Source: Sphingomonas sp. Leaf242
Lineage (GTDB): Bacteria; Pseudomonadota; Alphaproteobacteria; Sphingomonadales; Sphingomonadaceae
Assembly: GCF_001422045.1 (NCBI RefSeq)
Contig: NZ_LMLW01000003.1
Span: forward strand, 1-34,129
DNA length: 34,129 bases
Direction of reading: 5' to 3'
In this document: in pieces, positions 23,314 through 32,661 of the stretch
How the letters are laid out: each line of letters begins with the position of its first letter
Numbering within the stretch: position 1 is the stretch's first letter
Translations under genes and position numbers: made by a program
Notes under the pieces: model-generated
Database searches by the model: none
What the model was told of the DNA's origin: nothing
What the model saw: the letters and a program-made list of their open reading frames with translations, nothing else

Positions 23314-26228
23314 ATGGCGATCTACCATTTCTCCGCCAAGGTCATCAGCCGCGCGAAGGGATCGAGCGCCGTTGCTGCGGCTGCGTATCGCTCTGCTTCC
23401 GAACTGTTCGATAACCGTCTGGAACGGCATCACAACTTCTCGAACAAGACCGGCGTTGTTCACTCCGAAGTGATGTTGCCCGAAGGCGCGCCCGAACGGT
23501 TGCAGGATCGCACGACGCTGTGGAACGAGGTTGAGGCAGCGGAGAAACGCAAGGACGCGCAACTCGCCCGGGAGATCGAGTTTTCGATTCCACGCGAGAT
23601 GAACCGCGAACAAGGCATCTCGCTCGCGCGCGATTTCGTGAAACGCGAGTTTGTCGACCGCGGCATGGTCGCCGACCTAAATGTGCATTGGGACAAGGCG
23701 GAGGACGGCACGCCCAAGCCGCACGCACATGTCATGCTTGCGATGCGCGACGTGGGGCCGGACGGCTTCGGGAAGAAGAACCGCGACTGGAACTCGACCG
23801 AGCTTTTGAAGGACTGGCGCGAGGCGTGGAGCGCCCACGTCAACGAGCGCATGGCCGAGCTTGGGCTTGAGGGTCGCGTCGACCATCGCAGTTACGAGGC
23901 GCAGGGCATCGCGCTGGAGCCGCAGCACAAGGTCGGACCTGCAGCATCGCGCAGACCGGAGCAGGGACTTGAGGCGGAGCGGATCGAGGATCACACGCGC
24001 ATCGCCCGCGATAACGGCGCGAAGATCATCGCCGATCCCAAAATCGCGCTGGACGCGATCACGCGCAGCCAAGCGACGTTCACCACCCGCGACCTTGCGA
24101 CGTTCGCGTTCCGGCACAGCGATGGCAAGGAGCAGTTCGACCAGGTGATGGGGGCGGTGCGCGCCAGCCCCGAACTGGTCGCATTGGGGAGGGACGGCCG
24201 CGACCAAGAGCGGTTCACCAGCCGCGACATGATCGCGGTGGAGAACCGGCTTGAGCGCGCGAGCGACGAGCTGGCGGGGCGCGACGGACATGGTGTCGCC
24301 GATCGGCATCGTGACGCGGCGATCGGCGCAGCCGAGGGGCGAGGGCTTGTCCTGTCGGGCGAGCAGCGCGACGCCTTCGATCATGTCACCGGCGCCAGTG
24401 GGCTGGTGTCTGTCGTCGGCTATGCCGGTTCGGGCAAATCGGCGATGCTCGGCGTCGCGCGTGAGGCATGGGAGGGGCAGGGCTACACGGTGCGCGGTGC
24501 GGCGCTGTCGGGCATCGCGGCCGAGAATCTTGAGGGCGGGTCCGGTATCCGGTCCCGCACCATCGCCAGTCTCGAACACGCATGGGGGCAGGGGCGCGAG
24601 CAGCTAGGCCCGCGTGACGTGCTGGTGGTGGACGAGGCGGGTATGATTGGTTCGCGCCAGATGGAGCGTGTGTTGAGCCAGGCGCGCGATGCCGGGGCCA
24701 AGGTCGTCATGGTCGGCGATCCCGAGCAGTTGCAGGCGATCGAGGCGGGCGCTGCGTTCCGCAGCGTCACCGAGCGCCACGGCGCAGCCGAGATCACCGA
24801 GATCAGGCGGCACGCGAGGACTGGCAGCGTGACGCCACGCGTGCGCTGGCGACCGGGCGCACCGGCGAGGCGATCCACGCCTATGACGGCAGGGGCATGG
24901 TTCACGCGGCCGACACGCGCGAGCAGGCGCGGAGCGAACTGGTGGACGGTTGGGATCGCGCGCGTCAGGCCGAGCCGGGCAAGAGCCGGATCATCCTCAC
25001 CCACACCAACGCCGAGGTGCAGAGCCTCAATGGCGAGGCGCGCGACCGGTTACGCGCATCCGGCGACCTCGGCGACGACGTGACGGTGAAGGCCGAACGC
25101 GGCGAGCGGCAGTTCGCGACCGGCGACCGCATCATGTTCCTGCGCAACGAGCGCGGCATGAGGGTGAAGAACGGTACGCTGGCGACGATCGAGCGGGTAT
25201 CGCCCGAGGGCATGGCGGTGCGGCTCGATGACGGGCGCAGCGTCGCGTTCGACCTGAAGGATTACGCCCATGTCGATCATGGCTACGCGGCGACGTTCCA
25301 CAAATCGCAGGGCGTGACGGTCGGTCGCGCGCATATCCTCGCCACCCCCGGCATGGACCGCCACAGCGCCTATGTCGGCATGTCGCGGCACCGCGACGAT
25401 GTGCAGCTCCATTATGGCCGCGACGACTTCGCCGACCAGCGCCAGCTCGTCCGCGCCCTGTCCCGCGACCGGGGCAAGGATATGGCCGGCGACTATGCAG
25501 TCCCTGAGCAGGACCAGGCCCGCGCGTTCGCCGATCGACGCGAGATCCGGTTCCCGGAACGCGCGCGCCAGGTGGTCGAGAAGGTCCGTGCGAAAACGCG
25601 GGGCATGTTCGACGGCTTCCGGCCGAAACCGGCAGCGGAGCGGCCGATGTCGCCGGAGCGCAACGCGGTCGACCGCCCGCTTCCGCCCTCGCAGGCCAAG
25701 GCGATCGAGCGTTATGCGCGCGCCGGTGCCGATATCGGCCGAATGCTCGAGAAGGGGTTGCCGGTGTTGGCGCACCAGGAACAGGCTTGGGCGAATGCAG
25801 GCGATGCGCTCGACCAGATCCGGGCCTATGCCGCACGTGATCTCGCATCGGCGCTGGCGCGCGATCCCAAGCTGATCGAGCAGGCAGCCAGGGGTAACAC
25901 CAGCGGCGCGGCGAAGGCGATGGAGACGGAGCGCCAGGTCCGCATCGATCCGGAGAAGCGCGCGGGCCGGTTCATGGAGCAGTGGCAGACTATGAAGGAA
26001 GAGCGCGCCAGCATGGAGCGTGCCGGCGACCACGCGGGTGCGGAGAAGATCGGCAAGCGCATGGAGAGCATTGCGGGCGGACTGCATCGCGACCCGCAAC
26101 TCGAATCCGTGTTGCAGCGACGCGCCCCCGAACTGGTGTTGAGTATGGAGCGGAGCCGGTCGATCGGGCAGGAATTGGCGCAGTCGGTCGCGATCGAGCG
26201 TGACCGCGATCGTGGCATGAGCCGGTAG
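23314..26228 (+). pseudogene. traA: TraA relaxase-helicase, single-base frameshift
   Basis: A Ti-type TraA: an N-terminal MobA/MobL relaxase (MAIYHFSAKVISRAKGSSAVAAAAYRS; His-rich PHAHVMLAMRD) that nicks oriT, then a RecD-like helicase with Walker A VVGYAGSGKSAM and Walker B VLVVDEAGMIGS. The first frame (23314-25083) loses homology after ITEIRR near 24810. The expected sequence resumes in another frame (to 26228) with EDWQRDATRALATGRTGEAIHAYDGRG, then the later motifs GDRIMFLRNERG, HGYAATFHKSQGVT and AYVGMSRHRDDV. One missing base around 24811-24813 explains it. It could be a true mutation leaving the relaxase domain intact, or a sequencing error. Confidence 0.9.
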
Positions 26229-26229
26229 G

Positions 26230-27001
26230 ATGAGCATGGACGACGATATGCAGGAAGGCGGCGATCCGGCGGAGGCGTTCGACCGGTTGCGCGCCGTAGT
26301 AGAAGGCCAGGACCGCGAGCTGGCGTTGCTACGCCGTGCCGTGGAGGGTCTGGCGGCCGAGCGGGCCGCGATCGACGTGCCCGACTACACCGAGACGTTG
26401 GGGCATCTGCAACAGGGCGTGGACCGAACAACCGGACGGCTCGACCATATCGGCAAGATGCTTACCGCCGCCCCCGGTCATGGCGATGACGCCCGAGCAG
26501 ATGGCGCAGCGCATCGCCGCAGCAGGCAACGCCGCCCGGCGCGAGGATCAGGCCGCGCTCGCCAAGGCGGGCGAGGACAAGGCTCGCGTCATGGCCGAGT
26601 TGCGCGCCGTCGCCGGGTCCGCGTGGACGCGGGCCGACCAGAAGAACCGGCAGCTATGGTTCGGGCTGGGCGGGGCGGCGATCGGCATCCTTGTATGGTC
26701 GATCCTGCCCGGCCTCGTCGCGCGTGAGATCGTGCCGGCGAGCTGGCAATGGCCAGAGCGGATAGCCGCGCGGACGCTCGACTTACCGAAATGGGAAGCG
26801 GGGCAGCGCCTTATGCGGGCCACGGCGCCGGATGCTTTCGCCAACATTGCGGCGGCTGACCGGATCATCACCGCCAATCGCAAGGCTGTGCAAGCCTGCT
26901 ACACGAAAGCTGTGAAGACGAAGAAGACGGTGCGCTGTACCATCGAGATCAACCGGGATGACGAGGCGGCAAGAAGTCCGATCGTCAGCTCCACGGATTG
27001 A
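26230..27001 (+). pseudogene. DUF6118-like protein, single-base frameshift
   Basis: A membrane-anchored protein of a type often found directly after traA in sphingomonads (family name from memory). The N-terminal half (EGGDPAEAFDRLRAVVEGQDRELALLRRAVEGL, then YTETLGHLQQGVDRTTGRLDHI) is in the frame starting at 26230. The second half (MAMTPEQMAQRIAAAGNAARRE, a membrane span LGGAAIGILVWSILPGLVA, and WQWPERIAARTLDLPKWEAGQRL) is one frame over, ending at 27001. The switch lies within CCGCCCCCGG near 26466-26476, where one extra base would explain it. It starts one base after traA's stop. Mutation and sequencing error cannot be told apart here. Confidence 0.78.
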
Positions 27002-27143
27002 AGTGCCCAAGTGCTGCAAGCCCGACCATGCCACCGGACAGCCGCCACCACGGGAATCCACGCAGAATAGCAATCGCAAGCGCCGACTTGGGGCGCTTGG
27101 CTTTCAGAAATAACTCAACCTGACGAGTAGTAGGGTCTTGCAT
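26985..27143 (-). CDS. Possible 52-residue small protein
   Basis: An open frame starting MQDPTTRQVELFLKAKRPKS, with one hydrophobic segment (ALAIAILRGFPWWRLSGG, then MVGLAALGHF), and AGGCGAGG seven bases before the ATG. Its end overlaps the 3' end of the DUF6118-like gene on the other strand. It occupies what would otherwise be an empty gap. No homologue is recognised, so it is a weak call. Confidence 0.35.
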   Translation of the reverse strand: MQDPTTRQVELFLKAKRPKSALAIAILRGFPWWRLSGGMVGLAALGHFNPWS

Positions 27144-27274
27144 GAACGGGCCTCGCCTTTTGACCTCGATAAAATCGAAGTGAAAGGATCGAGGGTTCGA
27201 TCGTCATGCCCCATCGGGGATGGGGTAGCCCTTCGGGCTGTAGGCACAGAAATCAGGATGGGGGTCAAGGGGCT

Positions 27275-27303
27275 GCTGTTGTAGAAAGGCTTTCTACAAC
27301 AGC
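27275..27303. terminator. Perfect palindrome near the end of the HNH gene, possible terminator
   Basis: A 29-bp palindrome with 14-bp arms (GCTGTTGTAGAAAG and its complement) around a single central base, about 14 bases beyond the stop of the minus-strand HNH gene. There is no T-run. It could terminate transcription from both sides, or be a protein-binding or recombination site. Confidence 0.45.
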
Positions 27304-27316
27304 TCTCAAAATCTTC

Positions 27317-28054
27317 TTAGGGCCTCTCAATGGCTCTTAGCCGTGCTTCAACTTTTTTTGCATCGCGCTGGCGCAGGCGGGCGAGTTCCTTATGACGCCG
27401 CTTCTCCAGATAATTCGCGGCCTCTCCGGTATCGATCAATTCGAGAGCCCTGATCTTGGCATCGATCAGACTGTCATGTGACGCCTTTCCGCATGCCGGT
27501 CCCAATCCGATGTAAAATTTCCCCTCGGTCTCGCTTATGCGAACAGCGATTCCAGCGCGGATGATACTCTCCTCGCCGGACGCCAACGTCCTCCAGCTCG
27601 GCGATGACACGAAGCGCTTCACCTTGCCGCGATCCTTCAGCATCATGTCGTGGTATTCGCTGGCGTCGGTCGTGCCGGTCAACTTGTCACAGCAGTCGGT
27701 GCCGACCGCCATCGATCCCCAGCCCGGATGAACGATCGCATACGAGTAGCGCAGCGCTGTGCCGCACAGCTCGCAGTTTCCGTTCAGGTCGCCCAGGTCG
27801 TCGGTCGCCAGCAGGAGCCAGCCACTGGAGGGCATGATGATCCCGTGTTCTTCGGCATGGCAACCTTTGCACAGCGTTTCGCAGTCGGAGTGGGCGTATT
27901 CCCAGGGCTTCCGACCGGGAATGTAGCGCTTGTGGTGGACTTGCAGAACGACGTCATCGCTTCGGCCGCGCGAGCATCGCACGCACCGCTGGCCATCGAG
28001 CTTGATGACTTCATCTCGGAATCGAGCCCAATCTGAATGATTGTATAGGTTCAT
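27317..28054 (-). CDS. HNH endonuclease with extra zinc-binding cysteines
   Basis: A 245-residue protein. The N-terminal HNH domain has CVRCSRGRSDDVVLQVHHKRYIPG and the later DCETLCKGCHAEEHG, giving the catalytic His pair and two Cys pairs for zinc. A further CELCG element near 94 and a DCCDKLTG segment suggest a second zinc site. The C-terminus is a basic helix (KRRHKELARLRQRDAKKVEARL). Such proteins are often nucleases of mobile elements or defence. It stands alone between the transfer block and the biosynthetic operon, transcribed away from the latter. Confidence 0.8.
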   Translation of the reverse strand: MNLYNHSDWARFRDEVIKLDGQRCVRCSRGRSDDVVLQVHHKRYIPGRKPWEYAHSDCETLCKGCHAEEHGIIMPSSGWLLLATDDLGDLNGNCELCGTALRYSYAIVHPGWGSMAVGTDCCDKLTGTTDASEYHDMMLKDRGKVKRFVSSPSWRTLASGEESIIRAGIAVRISETEGKFYIGLGPACGKASHDSLIDAKIRALELIDTGEAANYLEKRRHKELARLRQRDAKKVEARLRAIERP

Positions 28055-28175
28055 CGTTCGCCACAGCTACCCCGTCGCCCGAGCCGGTATTGCAGTTCCG
28101 GGCGATCATCATTGCGATCCGCTACAATTAGGGGACGACCTCAATATCTCCTGACCGAGGCCGACAACCTCTGCT

Positions 28176-28197
28176 TTGAAATTATGTAAAAATGTAA
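28176..28197 (+). promoter_or_regulatory. AT-rich upstream region of the biosynthetic operon
   Basis: In the 188-base divergent gap before the operon, a TTGAAA at 28176 is followed by two direct ATGTAA repeats (28184, 28192), about 50 bases before the first gene. It is a plausible promoter or regulator-binding site for the LuxR-type protein encoded just downstream, but no well-spaced -10 element was identified. Confidence 0.25.
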
Positions 28198-28242
28198 CAC
28201 AGTTTGTAGAGGGTTAGGCTGTGTGGAGGGGGAGAGGGCCGT

Positions 28243-28680
28243 ATGGCGACTGTGATCGAATCTGAGCGATTCGGGAAATTAACGACGAGGCATCGCGACT
28301 GCCTTCGGCTTGTCTATCAGCATCGGAAATCTGCAGAAATTGCACATACGCTCGGCATAAGCCCACGATATGTCGATAACCAATTGATAGAGGCTAAAAA
28401 TATTCTCGGGGCCAGCAGCCGGTTTGATGCCGCTTGCCAGTTGGCCGCATACGAATCTGAGGTAGATTCTTCCCACCCTGTAGAAATTACATCTTCCATA
28501 GAACCATTTTGGCCGCTTCCTGTGCCCCTGCCGACCAAAGGGAAACCGACGAGCACCCTCACATGGCAACAGGTTCTAGTATGGGGCGGGATCATAGCGA
28601 TCGTTACGCCGATTGCTGTAACTGTTGCTACGATGGTGATCGTATCGTTGACGCTCTTGCTCGGCATGAAACCAGCCTAA
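28243..28680 (+). CDS. LuxR-type HTH regulator with C-terminal membrane anchor
   Basis: A 145-residue protein. Residues 10-70 form a LuxR/GerE-type helix-turn-helix (LTTRHRDCLRLVYQHRKSAE and IAHTLGISPRYVDNQLIEAK). After a linker, the C-terminus has one hydrophobic span (VLVWGGIIAIVTPIAVTVAT, continuing through MVIVSLTLLLGM). There is no receiver or autoinducer domain. A DNA-binding domain tethered to the inner membrane could sense the state of the uptake receptor or membrane and control the operon it heads. A GGGGGAGAGG ribosome site precedes the ATG. Regulation of this operon is inferred from position. Confidence 0.8.
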   Translation: MATVIESERFGKLTTRHRDCLRLVYQHRKSAEIAHTLGISPRYVDNQLIEAKNILGASSRFDAACQLAAYESEVDSSHPVEITSSIEPFWPLPVPLPTKGKPTSTLTWQQVLVWGGIIAIVTPIAVTVATMVIVSLTLLLGMKPA

Positions 28681-28712
28681 CTGGCACCGCGATGCCAGGT
28701 GGAGACACGTCA

Positions 28713-29063
28713 ATGCCGCACCTTGCCGCTGTTAGTAATCTTGTTGCTGAAGAGCTCCGTCGTGCGGAAGCCTCAATCAACGTTGCTACCCGAGACACCG
28801 CTCAGTTTCTGATCACCACGCTTGACGCAACTGCAACGCAAGGGCTGTCAGCGGCGATGACGTATAGCGTGGTCAAGGCAAGCGTTGATGCGCTCTCTTC
28901 GCTGGTCGAGAGCCAAGGGCGGATGGCAATGCGCGCGCATCTCTCGATCGAGAAAGTCGGCCGCGCTCTCGGTCTTGATGAAACGAGCTGGGGTGAGGGA
29001 GCCCCAAAGCCGGATGCTACAGGATATCAAACAAGCGTAAATTTGAACGCTACAGTGCCCTGA
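28713..29063 (+). CDS. Small helical protein of unknown function
   Basis: A 116-residue, mostly alpha-helical soluble protein (AAVSNLVAEELRRAEASINV and AVVKASVDALSS-like helices). ATG 28713 was chosen because GGTGGAG lies eight bases before it; an in-frame ATG at 28692 is possible, and the longer frame from 28509 is a shadow of the regulator gene. It is the second gene of the operon, between the membrane-anchored regulator and a membrane protein, so it may take part in signalling with them. No family recognised. Confidence 0.65.
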   Translation: MPHLAAVSNLVAEELRRAEASINVATRDTAQFLITTLDATATQGLSAAMTYSVVKASVDALSSLVESQGRMAMRAHLSIEKVGRALGLDETSWGEGAPKPDATGYQTSVNLNATVP

Positions 29064-29090
29064 AGGATAAGTAGTGGCGATACGTAAAGC

Positions 29091-29570
29091 ATGAATACGG
29101 CGATGATGCTTGCAGTGGCTTTCAACTGCATCCTGATCTTCGTTTGCGGGTTTGCTTTCCTCCGGGGGGGGCGACCCGAGCGGATCGGTGCGTTGATAAA
29201 CATCTCGGCATCTGGAATTACAACTATCTTGAGAATATTAGATATAAATTTCTATAAACCTACAGATATTCTAATATTCTCGGTAGACGTTAGCGTAACT
29301 GTCGCATTCTTCATGCTAGCGGTAAGAACTACGCGCTTCTGGCCAGTATGGGCACTTGGATTTGCACTTAGCGATTTGGTTGTAAGCATCGCGGCATCTC
29401 TAATCCCTAGGGTTCAGCTCTTCGCCTACCATACGGGTCTCGGCATTTACGCCTATTTGGCTCTAGGGGCTCTTGCTCTCGGAACCTATAGGATTTCAAA
29501 TGACGCCGATCCCGTCAATAGGAACGGGTCACGATTACAATGGCGAAAAAGAGTTTTGCACGATCCCTAA
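29091..29570 (+). CDS. Small integral membrane protein, about four spans
   Basis: A 159-residue hydrophobic protein with spans near residues 5-25, 33-50, 60-80, 84-105 and 115-135 (for example MLAVAFNCILIFVCGFAFL and GLGIYAYLALGALALG). The C-terminal tail is basic and polar. No family recognised. It is the third gene of the operon and overlaps the beginning of the receptor frame. Together with the two genes before it, it could form a small regulatory membrane module. Confidence 0.7.
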   Translation: MNTAMMLAVAFNCILIFVCGFAFLRGGRPERIGALINISASGITTILRILDINFYKPTDILIFSVDVSVTVAFFMLAVRTTRFWPVWALGFALSDLVVSIAASLIPRVQLFAYHTGLGIYAYLALGALALGTYRISNDADPVNRNGSRLQWRKRVLHDP

Positions 29571-31714
29571 TTGATGCCGAAAGACAGGCGCGTCGCGGTG
29601 TGCCGCGCTATTTTGACGTCGTCCGTGATGGACGACGTCAAGGTGGCCTGCCCGGATCGCGTGAACGCTGGATCCCGGCCGGGAGTGTCAGATCCTGCAG
29701 AACATCCCGCTTGGTTGCGGTCGGATTGTGTACCGTTATTCCACCCGCAACGCTCGCAGCGCAAGTCGCTGGCCAAGCGGGCGAGACACCCAGCTCGCGC
29801 ACTCACGGTGCAGTTGTCCAGACAGATACAAAAACCTCGTTGGCGGAGCGGCGAGGTCGCACAGCAGATAACGCCGTTACAGCCGCACAAGATGCGTTCG
29901 GAACCTCAGTGGGAAACGAGAGTATCGGCCTTTACTCTGCAAAAAAAGTACGAGGTTTTTCGCCTGTCGTTGCAGGCAACGTGAGGATTGAGGGGGTATA
30001 CATCGACCGGCAAGGGTCGATTTCAAATAGGCTCGTTGAGGGCTCAACTGTGCGCGTTGGCCTAACGGCACTCGGCTATCCTTTCCCGGCACCTACGGGG
30101 ATAGTGGACTATCGCCTCAGAAAACCAAGTAACGAAAAGGTTTTGAGCGTTGTAGCGGGGCTGTTCGCATATGGTGCCCCCACCTTACAAATCGATGGTC
30201 AAATACCGGTAATCGACGGGACCTTGGGGGTTTCCGTTGGAGCATCAATCGCAAATGAAGAATATTACGACGGATCAAATGCCCGCTACATCAATGTAGC
30301 AATAATTCCGCGCTGGCAACCCGCCGAGGGAATAGAGATAGTTCCGTTTTTTAGTGCCGCGTGGGGAGCGGGAGAAAAGGCATCTCCGCTTATACAAATG
30401 GTAGGAAATATCTTACCGCCTCACGTGCGTCGCCGTAATTATTTTGGCCAGAAATGGACAGGTAAAGACTCATTAAATGCAAACCATGGCCTTATCGCGA
30501 AAGCTAATATAGATCGGGATTGGACGATCGCAGGTGGTGTGTTTCACTCAGAGTTTACTAGTTATCAAAACTTCGCCGAGTTATTTACAAATACCGATAG
30601 TAACGGTCTGACGTATGAGCAGGTTGTTGCAGACCCAAAGCAGCAATACTCGTCTATAAGTGGCGAATTGCGCGCAACCCGTAGCATCCGAGGCGCAAGA
30701 CATCGCCATTTGATTCACGTTTCGATACGTGCCCGGTCTTTTGATAGCAGGTATGGGGGCTCGGCGAGTCCACTAAATCTTGAGCCAAGGCAACTTGGCG
30801 TAAGGGCTCCTGTTCCGAGACCTCTATTCGTGTTCGGGGAGCGAACCCATGATACCGTAAACCAAAATTCCGTTGGCGTCGCATACGAGGGCCGGTGGCT
30901 AGAGGTTGGCGAGCTAAACATCGGGATTCAGCATGTTCAGTATCGGAAGACAGTCGCCCAGCCATTTACGGCAGAAGCTACGACACGGGACCGCCCATGG
31001 CTCCTGGACGCTGCAGGCTCATTCTTCCTAAGTCCGCGCTTAGTCGTTTATGCCGGATACACACGGGGCTTGGAAGAAAGCGGCATCGCGCCCAACAACG
31101 CGATAAACCGCAATGAGGCCCTACCAGCGATCCGGACGCGCCAGAGCGATGCTGGTATCCGGTGGACGTTAAATCCTCGCCTAAAGATCGTCGCTGGCGT
31201 GTTTGACGTTCGTAAACCATATTTTAGCACCGACGTAAAAAATGTATATACAACTCTCGGCGACGTACGACATCGTGGCATTGAAATGAGTGCTTCCGGT
31301 AAAATCTCTAACAGTATTAACATGGTAATTGGATCAGTTATATTACGACCAGAGGTAACTGGAGATGCTGTTAACCGTGGAGTTGTTGGGAAGGTGCCAC
31401 TTAACCAACCTTCTAAGACCTTTAGAGCGAACTTGGACTGGCATCCTCAGCAGCTTGGTGGTCTTTCCTTTGATTTAGCAGCTGCTAACTTCAGTAAAAG
31501 GGCCGGATCAAGAGATAATAGCGTTTGGCTGCCCGCGTATTCGTCGTTCGATTTTGGCGCTCGCTACCAATTTAAAATGGACAGGACTCCAGCAATGGTA
31601 AGATTCCTAATGTCTAACGTCGCGGACACATACTTCTACGATATTCTTGGTAGCAACACATATGGATTGACTGATGGTCGGCGTATGACGTTGTCAATCA
31701 CGGCTGACTTGTGA
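29540..31714 (+). CDS. TonB-dependent outer-membrane receptor
   Basis: A 724-residue TonB-dependent receptor. After a long basic N-terminus, the hydrophobic stretch LVAVGLCTVIPPATLAAQ (about 58-75) looks like the signal peptide core. The plug domain follows (DAFGTSVGNESIGLYSAKKV and VRIEGVYIDRQGSISNRLVEG), then a beta-barrel with alternating strands to the C-terminus. It imports a ligand too large for porins, possibly the operon's own product in a metal-bound form. The 57 residues before the signal core are unusual, so the true start may be later (GTG 29600 or TTG 29711 are in frame). A 12-bp-arm palindrome lies in this 5' region. The next gene starts on its stop. Confidence 0.85.
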   Translation: MAKKSFARSLIDAERQARRGVPRYFDVVRDGRRQGGLPGSRERWIPAGSVRSCRTSRLVAVGLCTVIPPATLAAQVAGQAGETPSSRTHGAVVQTDTKTSLAERRGRTADNAVTAAQDAFGTSVGNESIGLYSAKKVRGFSPVVAGNVRIEGVYIDRQGSISNRLVEGSTVRVGLTALGYPFPAPTGIVDYRLRKPSNEKVLSVVAGLFAYGAPTLQIDGQIPVIDGTLGVSVGASIANEEYYDGSNARYINVAIIPRWQPAEGIEIVPFFSAAWGAGEKASPLIQMVGNILPPHVRRRNYFGQKWTGKDSLNANHGLIAKANIDRDWTIAGGVFHSEFTSYQNFAELFTNTDSNGLTYEQVVADPKQQYSSISGELRATRSIRGARHRHLIHVSIRARSFDSRYGGSASPLNLEPRQLGVRAPVPRPLFVFGERTHDTVNQNSVGVAYEGRWLEVGELNIGIQHVQYRKTVAQPFTAEATTRDRPWLLDAAGSFFLSPRLVVYAGYTRGLEESGIAPNNAINRNEALPAIRTRQSDAGIRWTLNPRLKIVAGVFDVRKPYFSTDVKNVYTTLGDVRHRGIEMSASGKISNSINMVIGSVILRPEVTGDAVNRGVVGKVPLNQPSKTFRANLDWHPQQLGGLSFDLAAANFSKRAGSRDNSVWLPAYSSFDFGARYQFKMDRTPAMVRFLMSNVADTYFYDILGSNTYGLTDGRRMTLSITADL
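29613..29641. promoter_or_regulatory. Perfect palindrome in the 5' region of the receptor gene
   Basis: TTGACGTCGTCC and its exact complement surround a 5-base loop (GTGAT), about 75 bases into the receptor frame. It is not followed by a T-run. A strong hairpin here could separate expression of the regulatory genes from the biosynthetic genes (attenuation), or could be an operator if the receptor starts downstream. Confidence 0.5.
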
Positions 31715-32658
31715 GTACGACCATGAGAAGCTTTGAGCCAACGAACACGACTGCAGTCAATACACTTAGTGGAGGCAGCTACGCTGACGAGAACAAAATC
31801 AATTACTTTAGCGGGGTATGCAATGGAACTCTAGGGGAGCTGCTCCAAGGACCTTTGGTCGCTTCTGGAAAAGTCGAAATAGCTATTATTTCGCTGCCAG
31901 TAGCTCAGCATAGTTGGGCATATTACCTTAAGGGCCAAGCGGGCGACAGTGTTTCCGAATTAGATATCCGCCCAAAATGCCGGAAAGCTATCGATATATA
32001 TCTCGCAAAATACGAGTTAACATTACCCTCGGGACTATGGGCATTTTCATCGGAACTGCCATGGGGGCGGGGAATGGCAAGTTCGACCGCAGATATTGTT
32101 GCTACTCTAAGGTGCTTAGATGCTGTTTTCGGTCGTAAATCCGAGCCTGCTGCGATTGCACCCATCCTCCGCGAGATCGAGCGTTCAGATAGCGTCTTCT
32201 TGGATGGATACGCACTTTATTTAAGTGGCTGTCAGGAGGTGATACGCCAACTTCCTGGAAATCCAGCTTTTCACGTCTGCTACATCGACGAGCAACGGGT
32301 TGTGAACACAGATGCGGTCACGCCCGCCTTGCTATCTAATTACATCGAGAATCTTGATGCGTACGAACGTAACCTAAGCGAGATGCTGAGCGCATTCGAC
32401 CGTGGTGATCTTCATTCAATTGGTCGGTGTTCAACCGTAAGCGCGATTCTAGGGCAAAAGGCGGTTCCGAAAAGAACCCTTCAACCAATGGTCGACCATC
32501 AAGATATATTTGGCGCTGATGGTATTGTTGTTGCACACACTGGTAGCCTGATTGGCTATCTCTTCAAAGACCGTCCTTCGGCAAGTCGCCTAGGAGCCTT
32601 ATCCGCTTTCTTCTTGAGCATGGGCTATCAATGCCAATATTCTCAGCCGAGGCACTGA
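31711..32658 (+). CDS. PduX-like GHMP kinase (threonine/serine kinase-like)
   Basis: A 315-residue GHMP-superfamily kinase most like PduX, the L-threonine kinase of cobalamin synthesis. The signature GTLGELLQGP (39-48) matches PduX's GSCGELIQG region, and PWGRGMASSTAD (117-128) is the GHMP ATP-binding loop with the PduX-like MASSTAD sequence. PduX makes O-phospho-L-threonine from threonine and ATP. No other cobalamin genes are present, so it probably activates a hydroxyamino acid for the PLP protein encoded next. The GTG overlaps the receptor stop (GTGA). An in-frame ATG at 31723 is an alternative start. Confidence 0.85.
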   Translation: MSTTMRSFEPTNTTAVNTLSGGSYADENKINYFSGVCNGTLGELLQGPLVASGKVEIAIISLPVAQHSWAYYLKGQAGDSVSELDIRPKCRKAIDIYLAKYELTLPSGLWAFSSELPWGRGMASSTADIVATLRCLDAVFGRKSEPAAIAPILREIERSDSVFLDGYALYLSGCQEVIRQLPGNPAFHVCYIDEQRVVNTDAVTPALLSNYIENLDAYERNLSEMLSAFDRGDLHSIGRCSTVSAILGQKAVPKRTLQPMVDHQDIFGADGIVVAHTGSLIGYLFKDRPSASRLGALSAFFLSMGYQCQYSQPRH

Positions 32659-32661
32659 AAA

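Noticed and set aside
25050..26237. Long minus-strand open frame under traA
   Set aside because: Antisense shadow of the helicase part of traA in GC-rich DNA; the product shows no recognisable family.
29613..29641. Palindrome read as an intrinsic terminator
   Set aside because: No T-run on either strand, and the receptor frame continues through it. Kept as a possible regulatory site.
31711..32658. Homoserine kinase with the next gene as threonine synthase
   Set aside because: The GELLQG and MASSTAD motifs are PduX-like, and the next protein has the cysteine synthase rather than the threonine synthase plan.
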